Notes: generated from the sequence alone by a model not told the origin. Shown: positions 1 through 5,400, counted from the stretch's first letter. The stretch is DNA of 5,400 nucleotides from Desulfuromonadaceae bacterium (GCA_028686145.1 JAQUCQ010000242.1:1-5400), one strand, 5' to 3'. Numbers and translations are program-made.

Positions 1-1
1 C

Positions 2-418
2 GTTTCGGCAGAGGAACTGCTGGTCGATCGGGCGCAATTGCTGACGCTGACCGCCCCCGAGATGACGGTTCTCCTTGGCGGTATGCGCGCCCTGAACGTC
101 AACTACGGACAGTCACAACACGGCGTCTTTACCAAGCGGCCAGGAACGCTCACCAATGACTTCTTCGTGAATCTTCTCGACATGGGCACCATGTGGAAGG
201 CGACCTCGGAAGTCGACGACGTGTTCGAGGGGCGTGATCGCGTAACGGGCGAACTCAAATGGACCGGCACCCGTGTCGATCTCATCTTCGGTTCGAACTC
301 ACAGCTCAGGGCCCAGGCAGAAGTCTATGGATGTGAGGATTCACTGGAAAAATTCCTGAACGACTTTGTAGCGGTGTGGGAAAAAGTAATGAACCTTGAC
401 CGTTTCGACCTCGCCTGA
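2..418 (+). CDS. katG: Catalase-peroxidase KatG, C-terminal fragment (5' end outside window)
   Basis: This is the last 138 codons of a bifunctional haem catalase-peroxidase, which removes hydrogen peroxide by catalase and peroxidase reactions in the cytoplasm. The frame is open from base 2 with no start, so the gene enters from the left; the family is usually about 720-740 residues, so roughly four fifths is missing. The visible part is the C-terminal peroxidase-like domain, which lacks a haem in this family. Diagnostic stretches are LTAPEMTVLLGGMRALN, GVFTKRPGTLTNDFFVNLLDM, LIFGSNSQLRAQAEVYG and the terminal KVMNLDRFDLA, all close to E. coli KatG from memory. The catalytic Arg/Trp/His and the haem ligand lie upstream, so activity cannot be judged. 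A Cys follows AEVYG where many homologues have Ala-Ser. The segment is much richer in G+C than the genes to its right. The assignment is certain; whether the gene is intact is unknown. Confidence 0.97.
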   Translation, partial: VSAEELLVDRAQLLTLTAPEMTVLLGGMRALNVNYGQSQHGVFTKRPGTLTNDFFVNLLDMGTMWKATSEVDDVFEGRDRVTGELKWTGTRVDLIFGSNSQLRAQAEVYGCEDSLEKFLNDFVAVWEKVMNLDRFDLA

Positions 419-699
419 TCGTAGGATGAAAACCTTAAAAAACTTCTAACGGGGCAGCAGAAAACGGTCTGCTGACAACCGGTTCCAGTGGGCGGCGTAC
501 TGCAGCCGCTGAAACCGGAACATTGGAATAATGCTGAATTTCAGAAGACCGAAAAGTAATTTACACAATCTGAGGTGCAGGCCGCACCATATTGATAAAA
601 TAAAGAGACAGACCCTATCCTGTTTTTGCAATATTTTTCTCTGCCATGCTGGGGCAAAGCACAATGCGATACAATGTAAAGCTATATCAGCAATTTAAT
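419..699. other. Intergenic region after katG, structured, no credible gene
   Basis: No reading frame here has a ribosome binding site or protein-like composition. It holds three stem-loops: 455-461 with 468-474 (CAGCAGA/TCTGCTG), 479-491 with 506-518, and 574-578 with 584-588 (GGTGC/GCACC). None is followed by a T tract, so a classic intrinsic terminator for katG is not evident. Close to the next gene is a possible -10 box TACAAT at 670-675, without a good -35 box, which may belong to the promoter of the lipoprotein gene; that part is weak. Confidence 0.6.
479..518. repeat. Imperfect inverted repeat / stem-loop downstream of katG
   Basis: Arms 479-491 (CCGGTTCCAGTGG) and 506-518 (CCGCTGAAACCGG) pair at 12 of 13 positions: eleven Watson-Crick pairs, one G-U at 489/508 and one C-A mismatch at 485/512. 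The loop is 14 bases and contains CTGCAG. It follows a 7-bp hairpin at 455-474 by four bases. Without a T tract it is not a standard terminator. It could be a 3' mRNA stabilising structure, part of a factor-dependent terminator, or one copy of a dispersed extragenic palindrome. The pairing is seen directly; the role is inferred. Confidence 0.6.
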
Positions 700-705
700 A
701 GGTGG
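700..705 (+). promoter_or_regulatory. Ribosome binding site AGGTGG fixing the lipoprotein start
   Basis: AGGTGG ends five bases before the ATG at 711 and eight before the ATG at 714. The GTG at 702 is in frame but lies inside this Shine-Dalgarno sequence, so it is unlikely to be the start. This favours 711 or 714 and gives a compact lipoprotein signal peptide. Confidence 0.65.
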
Positions 706-710
706 ATAAG

Positions 711-1556
711 ATGATGAATCTAAAAAAACTCGCGCTATTCCTTGTCGTTGTGATGGTAGCTGGATGTGCGACTGTGCCCTTGGGGCCGAGCGTGGAGGTG
801 CTCCCCACTCCTGGAAAGTCCTTTGATACCTTCCGTACCGAGGATATGACCTGTAGGGATTGGGCGCAACAACAGTTAGGAAAACCCGTCCAAGAAACCT
901 ATAATAAGAATGTAGCCACGGGAGCAATCGGAGGAACTGCAGTTGGGGCAGGTTTGGGTGCAGCCGTGGGTTCGGCTTCCGGCCACGCCGGAACGGGCGC
1001 TGCAATTGGTGCGGCAACCGGACTTCTTGCCGGCACGGCAATTGGCTCAAGTTCTGGACAGATCTCTGCTGCTGAAGCCCAGCATCGGTATGATAATGCC
1101 TACACACAGTGCATGTATACCTATGGGAATCAGGTGTCTGGTTATAACCAAGCGGCTACGCCTGCTCCACTGTTCGATGCTGCCCCTGCGGCAGAACCCT
1201 ACCCACTACCAGAGTTTTATTTTGAACAAGCGCCCCAGTTCATCTTTTCGCCGGAACTGGATATGTATGTTGCAGTCGGCGTCCCTTACGACCTTGTTTA
1301 CACGGGTACTGATTATTATTGCTTTTATCAAGGGCACTGGTTTCGTGGGCCGTATTTCAATGGACCGTGGGTGTATGTCCCCCGAAGGCATTATCCGCAG
1401 GTCTTTCTCAGATTTGGCATTGGCGATTTCAGACATTTCCGTGACGAAGAATTCGGGAGATATGAGCACGACAGAGAGCACTATAGAGGGCGTTTCCACC
1501 GACCTGAGTTTCGTGGTAAAAGGCGTGGGAGAGAGCATAAAGACGAACATCGGTAG
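711..1556 (+). CDS. Glycine-zipper lipoprotein with aromatic and Arg/His-rich C-terminus
   Basis: This encodes a predicted 281-residue lipoprotein of unknown function. After the N-terminal MMNLKK comes a hydrophobic stretch and the lipobox VAGC with Cys19 as the lipidated residue; Ala at +2 suggests outer-membrane sorting. Residues about 69-116 are a Gly/Ala-rich glycine zipper (repeated GxxxG spacing such as GAIGG, GAGLG, GAAIG), as in YMGG/Gly-zipper proteins that pack in membranes. It is followed by a conserved-looking RYDNAYTQCMYTYGN segment around 126-140. A Pro/Ala linker leads to an aromatic domain at about 175-234, with YYCFYQGHWF and NGPWVYVP, of a type seen in other proteobacterial envelope lipoproteins. 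The last ~45 residues are dominated by Arg, His, Glu and Asp. Cys48, Cys134 and Cys203 are additional cysteines. An envelope structural or stress role is likely; no enzyme motif is visible. The gene stands alone, with gaps of about 290 bases upstream and 186 downstream. Confidence 0.9.
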   Translation: MMNLKKLALFLVVVMVAGCATVPLGPSVEVLPTPGKSFDTFRTEDMTCRDWAQQQLGKPVQETYNKNVATGAIGGTAVGAGLGAAVGSASGHAGTGAAIGAATGLLAGTAIGSSSGQISAAEAQHRYDNAYTQCMYTYGNQVSGYNQAATPAPLFDAAPAAEPYPLPEFYFEQAPQFIFSPELDMYVAVGVPYDLVYTGTDYYCFYQGHWFRGPYFNGPWVYVPRRHYPQVFLRFGIGDFRHFRDEEFGRYEHDREHYRGRFHRPEFRGKRRGREHKDEHR

Positions 1557-1581
1557 TACAGTCCAAGAGAAGTTCGCTTAA

Positions 1582-1610
1582 CGCGAGACCTCATCGTGCT
1601 ACCTTTTTTT
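1582..1610 (+). terminator. Possible weak terminator after the lipoprotein gene
   Basis: A 5-bp stem (CGCGA 1582-1586 with TCGTG 1594-1598, one G-U pair) is followed after five bases by seven T residues at 1604-1610. The stem is short and the spacing to the T run is poor, so function is doubtful, although it sits about 25 bases after the stop codon where a terminator would be expected. Confidence 0.25.
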
Positions 1611-1676
1611 GCTGAATCAAGCTTTTCTCCAAAGTCATCATGGTTAGTAATTACAGCTGAGCATATCCGTATTTCC

Positions 1677-1711
1677 GCCACCGACGTTAGTGGCCTGTTG
1701 TATCCGACGTT
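1677..1711. promoter_or_regulatory. Direct repeat and hairpin upstream of the membrane-protein gene
   Basis: CCGACGTT occurs at 1681-1688 and again at 1704-1711, a spacing of 23 bases start to start. The first copy overlaps an inverted repeat, GCCAC (1677-1681) with GTGGC (1690-1694). A TATAGT box at 1718-1723 lies just downstream and could be the -10 element of the gene starting at 1743, though no good -35 is present. Paired 8-base repeats about two helical turns apart could bind a dimeric regulator. This is suggestive only. Confidence 0.25.
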
Positions 1712-1742
1712 TTGAGTTATAGTTTTAATTAAGGAGACGGTT

Positions 1743-2192
1743 ATGGGTGATGAAAGGGCGCAGGCAAATTATTTTGCACGGATAGTATCCGGTTTCGCCG
1801 CAGGTTTTCTGGCAACACTTATTTTTCACCAGATAATGCTGGCAGCATTATGGTATGCCGGCGTGGCGCCGTTTGCACCTTTTTCTCTGACCGCAACCAG
1901 ACCATTCGGGGTGCCTGCAGTCTTCTCGTTGTCTTTCTGGGGGGGAATCTGGGGAATTCTGTTCGCTATTGTTGAAAGTACGTTCCCGAAGCGGGTCAGT
2001 TACTGGATTGTTGCTTTTCTATTCGGGGCCACATTCCCTTCGCTGATAGCGTTAATCGTCGTGCTTCCCCTCAAGGGACGTCCTCTTGGTGGCGGCTGGG
2101 GAGCTCCTCTTCTAGTGACGGCTTTTCTAATAAACGGTGCCTGGGGGTGCGGAACCGCCTTGTTTTTCAAGCTATTGAGACGTCATTCATGA
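1743..2192 (+). CDS. Conserved-looking four-helix inner-membrane protein, unknown function
   Basis: The 149-residue product is a small integral membrane protein with four likely helices at about residues 12-36, 58-78, 86-108 and 122-145. The start is well supported: AAGGAG at 1731-1736 lies six bases before ATG. Recognisable stretches are GFLATLIFHQIMLAALW in helix 1, PFGVPAVFSLSFWGGIWGILFA leading into helix 2, and a loop KGRPLGGGWG before helix 4. His29-Gln30 in helix 1 and the Phe-Trp-Gly-Gly run look like conserved family positions; I recall similar unnamed proteins in proteobacteria but know no characterised member. There are no catalytic or cofactor motifs. Gly-rich helices suggest tight helix packing or oligomerisation, which is inference. 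It is separated from its neighbours by about 150-190 bases, so it may be transcribed alone. Confidence 0.88.
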   Translation: MGDERAQANYFARIVSGFAAGFLATLIFHQIMLAALWYAGVAPFAPFSLTATRPFGVPAVFSLSFWGGIWGILFAIVESTFPKRVSYWIVAFLFGATFPSLIALIVVLPLKGRPLGGGWGAPLLVTAFLINGAWGCGTALFFKLLRRHS

Positions 2193-2340
2193 ACCGTCAG
2201 TTTCATCTACAGCAGTTACGATATTAATATCAAAAAAGGACCATGTATTTGATGCATGAAACCGTATTTGCCTTAGGCGACCAGGTAATAGACTTTTAAG
2301 TGGTATTGCCACCAATGCACTTTAAATCAGGAGTATCGTT

Positions 2341-2610
2341 ATGATTGGAGATTACCTTGTGGTTATCAACCAGCAGTCCGGCGCGGGTGAAACATTCAGT
2401 AAAACTTGCGACAAAACTCTTTCCGGCAACGGCAAGGAACACCCCGCCATGTTCTGCTCTGAAGTTGATTTTTCTCACTCGTTATACCTACTCTGCACGC
2501 CCGCGCCAACGAGTCGAGCTTCGAAACACCCGTTCTATCTACCCCATAGTTCTGTGGTGATGGTGTACACTCTGAACAAGGGTGAGGTTGTTCCCGTGGG
2601 CTTTCGTTGA
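2341..2610 (+). CDS. Small hypothetical protein, 89 residues
   Basis: I do not recognise this protein. The case for coding is a good ribosome binding site (AGGAG at 2329-2333, seven bases before ATG) and a C-terminal half that reads like a folded domain: DFSHSLYLLC at 43-52, then HPFYLPHSSVVMVYTLNKGE at 63-82, ending in VVPVGFR. There is no signal peptide or membrane segment, so a cytosolic location is likely. Cys23, Cys39 and Cys52 and His34, His46, His63 and His69 are unevenly spaced and do not form a standard zinc motif. Two overlapping frames (2345-2560 on + and 2296-2478 on -) are also open but have poor composition and no ribosome binding site. The stop at 2608-2610 is about 160 bases before the next gene, which has its own promoter candidate. 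It could still be a chance frame. Confidence 0.5.
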   Translation: MIGDYLVVINQQSGAGETFSKTCDKTLSGNGKEHPAMFCSEVDFSHSLYLLCTPAPTSRASKHPFYLPHSSVVMVYTLNKGEVVPVGFR

Positions 2611-2717
2611 TTTTTCATTATCCGCACTCCTGAAAGTTTCCGCTAACAAAAAAATGGCCTACAAAATAGGAGCATCTATTATTTTACTCAACTGTAACAT
2701 TCTTCTGGGCCTGGATT

Positions 2718-2726
2718 TGGTATTAT
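2718..2726 (+). promoter_or_regulatory. Candidate extended -10 promoter for the small exported protein
   Basis: TGGTATTAT matches the extended -10 pattern TGn-TATAAT with one mismatch. There is no convincing -35 box 16-18 bases upstream, which extended -10 promoters can tolerate. Transcription would begin near 2733, giving a leader of about 35 bases that includes the ribosome binding site GGAGG at 2756-2760. Confidence 0.35.
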
Positions 2727-2767
2727 TAAAAGCATGTGTAGCACAACTCATCTATGGAGGGCTTACC

Positions 2768-3049
2768 ATGAAAAAGTTAGTTGTGGGTTTAGTACTGGCA
2801 GTGACATGTATGGGACTTGGAATTTCTTATGCCGACGACAAGGGAATGTCCGAAACGAAAAAAGATGAATGCCTGCTTATTTCCCAAGGGTGTAGAGATG
2901 CAACCATGAGCATCCAGCAAAAAATAGATAAACTGAATGCTGAAATTAAGAAGGGGCAGAAAGTTTATACTACCAAAGAGCTCAAAAAGCTTAAAAACAA
3001 GCTAAAAGAAACCGATGACATGCTCAACAATTTGCTTTACGGACCTTAA
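2768..3049 (+). CDS. Small exported coiled-coil protein, 93 residues
   Basis: The start is ATG 2768, placed by GGAGG at 2756-2760 seven bases upstream and by the signal peptide that begins there; the frame is open further upstream to 2582 but that extension lacks a ribosome binding site. Residues 1-22 are a typical Sec signal peptide (MKK, hydrophobic core, ending SYA before DDKG), so the mature protein is about 71 residues and probably periplasmic. Cys14 in the core is not in a proper lipobox. The mature part has Cys35 and Cys42 (ECLLISQGC), which could form a disulphide, then a charged helical segment from about 46 to 90 with coiled-coil-like leucine/isoleucine spacing (IQQKIDKLNAEIKKG, then TKELKKLKNKLKETDDMLNNL). 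I recall similar short unnamed proteins in Geobacter-like bacteria; function is unknown. A strong terminator follows, so it is probably a monocistronic or last gene. Confidence 0.88.
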   Translation: MKKLVVGLVLAVTCMGLGISYADDKGMSETKKDECLLISQGCRDATMSIQQKIDKLNAEIKKGQKVYTTKELKKLKNKLKETDDMLNNLLYGP

Positions 3050-3080
3050 CCTGCTCATTGTAGCAGATAGTTCTATTAAA

Positions 3081-3120
3081 CAGAGGGACAGGGTTTACTG
3101 ACTGCCCCTCTGCTTTTGTT
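3081..3120 (+). terminator. Rho-independent terminator after the small exported protein
   Basis: CAGAGGGACA (3081-3090) pairs with TGCCCCTCTG (3103-3112) over ten positions with a single A-C mismatch; the loop is 12 bases. The stem is followed by CTTTTGTT, a short T tract. A smaller hairpin, CTGCT (3051-3055) with AGCAG (3062-3066), begins right after the stop codon. Position and structure fit the end of the upstream transcript and isolate the kinase gene from it. Confidence 0.75.
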
Positions 3121-3181
3121 CTGGCCTGTGGCCGAAAAATGCCGGTTTTGGTCTTAAGAACCCACCAACAATGTTTCTGAG

Positions 3182-3222
3182 TTGAGTTCCAACCATATAC
3201 CTGTACAATAATTCAGTATAAT
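3182..3222 (+). promoter_or_regulatory. Candidate sigma-70-type promoter(s) for the sensor kinase
   Basis: TTGAGT (3182-3187) and TACAAT (3204-3209) are spaced by 16 bases and match the consensus at four and five of six positions. A perfect TATAAT sits at 3217-3222 but lacks a matching -35. Either would give a leader of roughly 95-110 bases that carries the inverted repeats at 3238-3276. The choice between them cannot be made from sequence. Confidence 0.35.
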
Positions 3223-3237
3223 TTTGAAGACAGAATG

Positions 3238-3276
3238 CCAAGTAATTGGTAATACATTACTGTGAAGTATTTCACA
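3238..3276. promoter_or_regulatory. Three abutting inverted repeats, the last a CRP-like site
   Basis: Three short dyads lie side by side, the first two sharing one base: CCAA-GTAA-TTGG (3238-3249), GTAAT-AC-ATTAC (3249-3260) and TGTGAA-GTAT-TTCACA (3261-3276). The third matches the CRP core TGTGA-N6-TCACA at all ten core positions. GTAAT also occurs at 3242-3246 as a direct repeat of 3249-3253. The block starts 16 bases downstream of the TATAAT at 3217-3222 and ends 45 bases before the kinase start. It may repress the upstream promoter, or activate a weaker undetected promoter downstream. A CRP/FNR-family regulator is the natural candidate for the third dyad. Confidence 0.45.
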
Positions 3277-3321
3277 TAATTCTTTTCAAAATCCCCCGAA
3301 ATAAATACATGGTAACTATTA

Positions 3322-5400
3322 GTGAACGTTGCTAAATACAGAAATCATCATAGTAATATCCTGTTCTGGTTGTTTACGATTACTATCTGCGTAGGGCTTT
3401 ACCTAACTACGTACGTGAACTATCTCCTCTTCCACAGCCTGGTTGAACTATTCAGCATCATTGTTGCCGCTGCAGTTTTTATAATTACATGGAACTCTGT
3501 TAAGTACATCAAAAATCCCTACCTGATCATGGTGGGCATTTCCTACCTATTTATTGCCATCTTAGATTTGCTCCACACTCTGTCATACAAGGGCATGCCG
3601 ATTTTTACCGACTATAACTTTTATGCCAATCAGTTATGGATAGCCGCGAGAGGTCTGGAAAGCTGTACCCTGCTTGCTGCATTTCTACTGTTGTTTTCAA
3701 ATAAGACCGTCAAAGCCGGATTCATTTTCATACTCTATTCACTAATAACAACTCTTTTGATTGCCAGTATCTTTTATTGGAAGATTTTTCCGGTCTGTTT
3801 TGTTGCCGGTAAAGGACTGACTGCTTTTAAAGTGTACAGCGAGTACGCTATCTGCGCGATTCTTGTTGCCAGTATTATATTACTGATACGGAACAGGAGT
3901 CTGTTTGCTAAGTCAATATATAAGCTGCTCTTATTATCGATGGTATTTACCATTATTTCCGAGTTAGCCTTTACGTTCTATATAAATAATTTTGGTTTTT
4001 CAAATCTTGTTGGCCATTATTTTAAGCTATTTTCCTTTATGATGATTTACCGCGCAATTGTGGTCACCGGTATTGAAGAGCCATATCATCTGATCTTTAG
4101 TGAGCTGAACCGGACAAATGAAGAACTCCAAAATGAGATCGATTCAAGAATTCAAGCTGAGTTCAAGCTTGAATCAGAAATAAAAGAGCACAAAAAGGCA
4201 GAAATGGCTCTAAGAGAAAGTGAATTCTTCTTCAGAGAGTCGCAACGAGCAGCATCAATCGGTTCGTATAAAGTGGATTTTATTACCGGAACTTGGGAAT
4301 CATCTGAAATTCTAGATAAGATCTTAGGCATAGACAACAATTACCCTCATAATGTTCAAGGTTGTCTGGATATTATCAATCCCGAGGACATCGAAGAGAT
4401 GTATCAGTACCTAAATGAAGAGGTTATATCAAAGAAAACACCATTTTTAAAAGAATGCAGGATTATCAGAAAAAATGATGGCGAAATGAGATGGGTTCAC
4501 GGACTAGGTGAGGTTAAATATGGCGATGGTGGTGTCCTCATATCTATGACCGGAACTATTCAGGACATAACAGCTCGCAAACAAATTGAACAAGAGTTGG
4601 AGGACGTTCTTGGTAATTTGGAAATCAAGGTTGCCGTAAGGACGGGAGAACTAGAACGCATTAAAGAGAAACTGGCGTTGCAGAATGAGGAATTGCAAAA
4701 TTCTTACGCCTTACTGAAAGTGGAGACCGAGGTGCGTATTCAAGCCTTGGAAACTTTGCGAGAAAATGAACAACTACTCCTTCAGCAAAGTCGTCAAGCC
4801 GCCATGGGAGAAATGATCGGCAATATCGCCCACCAGTGGCGACAACCATTAAACTCTCTAGGGCTTTTCACACAAAGTATCGGTTTTTTTTATGGCACGC
4901 CTAGCTTCAACAAGGAGTTTGTTGATACATCCATTGCCAAATCAATGGGGATCATCAAACACATGTCAAAAACCATTGACGATTTTAGGGACTACTTCAA
5001 ACCGGAAAAGGAAAAAGTTGATTTTTGCATGACTGAGGCGGTTGAAAACACCTTGTCACTTCTTGATGGAAGTCTACAAAGCTCAAAAATCCGCATTGAA
5101 ATTATCGAGCATGACAGACCTGTTATCAATGGGTATCAGAATGAATTTGCTCAAGTTCTTATAAACATCCTGAACAATGCCAGGGACGCCTTAATTGATG
5201 GTGAAATCGCCGATCCCAGAGTGACAATTACAATATCAAATGAAAACGGCAGCGCAGTTTTAATAATTGCCGATAACGCCGGAGGCATACCCGAAGAAAT
5301 CATTTACAAAGTATTCGACCCATACTTTACGACCAAAGGGCCGCAACTTGGAACAGGAATTGGTCTGTTTATGTCTAAAGCAATAGGTGAAAAAAAAATG
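3322..5400 (+). CDS. MASE3-PAS sensor histidine kinase (3' end outside window)
   Basis: This membrane sensor kinase autophosphorylates on His and should pass the phosphate to a response regulator not seen here. The frame opens after a stop at 3313-3315 and GTG 3322 is the only start that keeps the first membrane helix; its ribosome binding site is poor. All 693 visible codons are open. Residues about 13-250 are a MASE3 domain with several helices and the typical HSLVELFSII (38-47) and DLLHTLSYKGMPIF (82-95). A helical linker (254-302) leads to a PAS domain with PAC tail (about 303-420; GEMRWVHG, then TIQDITARK). A coiled coil (421-493) precedes the H-box GEMIGNIAHQWRQPLN with His504. The ATPase domain has an N box (NILNNARDA, Asn619), a G1 box (DNAGGIP, Asp651; Ala replaces the usual first Gly), an F box (FDPYFTTK, 665-672) and a G2 box (GTGIGL, 677-682). 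Only the last few tens of residues should be missing. The ligand is unknown. Confidence 0.94.
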   Translation, partial: MNVAKYRNHHSNILFWLFTITICVGLYLTTYVNYLLFHSLVELFSIIVAAAVFIITWNSVKYIKNPYLIMVGISYLFIAILDLLHTLSYKGMPIFTDYNFYANQLWIAARGLESCTLLAAFLLLFSNKTVKAGFIFILYSLITTLLIASIFYWKIFPVCFVAGKGLTAFKVYSEYAICAILVASIILLIRNRSLFAKSIYKLLLLSMVFTIISELAFTFYINNFGFSNLVGHYFKLFSFMMIYRAIVVTGIEEPYHLIFSELNRTNEELQNEIDSRIQAEFKLESEIKEHKKAEMALRESEFFFRESQRAASIGSYKVDFITGTWESSEILDKILGIDNNYPHNVQGCLDIINPEDIEEMYQYLNEEVISKKTPFLKECRIIRKNDGEMRWVHGLGEVKYGDGGVLISMTGTIQDITARKQIEQELEDVLGNLEIKVAVRTGELERIKEKLALQNEELQNSYALLKVETEVRIQALETLRENEQLLLQQSRQAAMGEMIGNIAHQWRQPLNSLGLFTQSIGFFYGTPSFNKEFVDTSIAKSMGIIKHMSKTIDDFRDYFKPEKEKVDFCMTEAVENTLSLLDGSLQSSKIRIEIIEHDRPVINGYQNEFAQVLINILNNARDALIDGEIADPRVTITISNENGSAVLIIADNAGGIPEEIIYKVFDPYFTTKGPQLGTGIGLFMSKAIGEKKM

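Larger units (their letters stand above)
3121..3321. other. AT-rich control region upstream of the sensor kinase
   Basis: There is no gene in this stretch. It lies between the terminator at 3081-3120 and the kinase start and contains promoter-like boxes and a cluster of inverted repeats listed separately. An ATG at 3309 opens only an eight-codon frame ending at 3335, overlapping the kinase start; it has no ribosome binding site and I do not count it as a gene. Confidence 0.6.

Noticed and set aside
446..664. 72-codon minus-strand frame in the katG downstream gap
   Set aside because: It reads through the stem-loops, has low-complexity Cys/Leu/Arg composition and no convincing ribosome binding site.
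682..1107. 141-codon frame on the minus strand
   Set aside because: It is antisense to the lipoprotein gene, rich in Arg/Gln/Pro/Leu, and has no translation signal; a shadow of the Gly/Ala-rich coding strand.
943..1581. 212-codon open frame overlapping the lipoprotein gene in another frame
   Set aside because: It has no ribosome binding site and an implausible residue mix, and the overlapping frame has a clear lipobox, glycine zipper and conserved-looking segments.
2220..2231. Perfect 12-base palindrome GATATTAATATC
   Set aside because: It is AT-rich with no loop or T tract in the sense direction and no nearby promoter; a chance palindrome is likely.
2582..2767. N-terminal extension of the small exported protein by 62 codons
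   Set aside because: It would bury the signal peptide, has no ribosome binding site, and the ATG at 2768 has a strong one.
2611..2767. Possible riboswitch (for example cyclic-di-GMP type) before the small exported protein
   Set aside because: I looked for conserved riboswitch cores and found none; only the extended -10 box and ribosome binding site stand out.
3309..3335. Eight-codon leader frame overlapping the kinase start
   Set aside because: It has no ribosome binding site and no attenuator-like structure; likely chance.

Overview
The window is a run of co-directional (+ strand) genes from what looks like a Gram-negative bacterium. A Geobacter/Desulfuromonas-type (Desulfuromonadota) origin is my best guess. 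It rests on the histidine kinase type (MASE3 sensor, PAS domain, 'AHQWRQPLN' H-box) and on the small secreted coiled-coil protein and Gly-zipper lipoprotein, which resemble proteins I associate with that group. This is inference from family resemblance; no rRNA or other strong taxonomic marker is present.

Layout: (1) 2-418, the 3' end of katG (catalase-peroxidase), GC-rich and cut by the left edge. (2) 419-699, a non-coding gap with three stem-loops, one of them a 13-position near-perfect inverted repeat. (3) 711-1556, an outer-membrane-type lipoprotein with a glycine zipper and an aromatic, then Arg/His-rich, C-terminus. (4) 1743-2192, a four-helix membrane protein of unknown function. (5) 2341-2610, a small cytosolic-looking hypothetical protein with a good ribosome binding site. 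(6) 2768-3049, a 93-residue exported helical protein with its own extended -10 promoter candidate, followed by a clear Rho-independent terminator at 3081-3120. (7) 3121-3321, an AT-rich control region with three abutting inverted repeats, the last matching the CRP core TGTGA-N6-TCACA exactly. (8) 3322-5400, a MASE3-PAS sensor histidine kinase that runs off the right edge about one motif short of its C-terminus.

The genes do not form an obvious operon. The gaps are about 150-290 bases, and the terminator and separate promoter candidates suggest mostly independent transcription. A shared theme of envelope proteins, oxidative defence and membrane sensing is possible, but nothing in the sequence proves a functional link. 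Base composition shifts strongly: hand counts of single 60-base lines give 38/60 G+C in katG (181-240) and 21/60 in the kinase linker (4141-4200). I see no transposase, integrase, tRNA, rRNA, CRISPR array or recognisable riboswitch, and no convincing evidence of a new multi-gene system. The most interesting items are the regulatory region before the kinase, the structured katG 3' flank, and the small uncharacterised genes.
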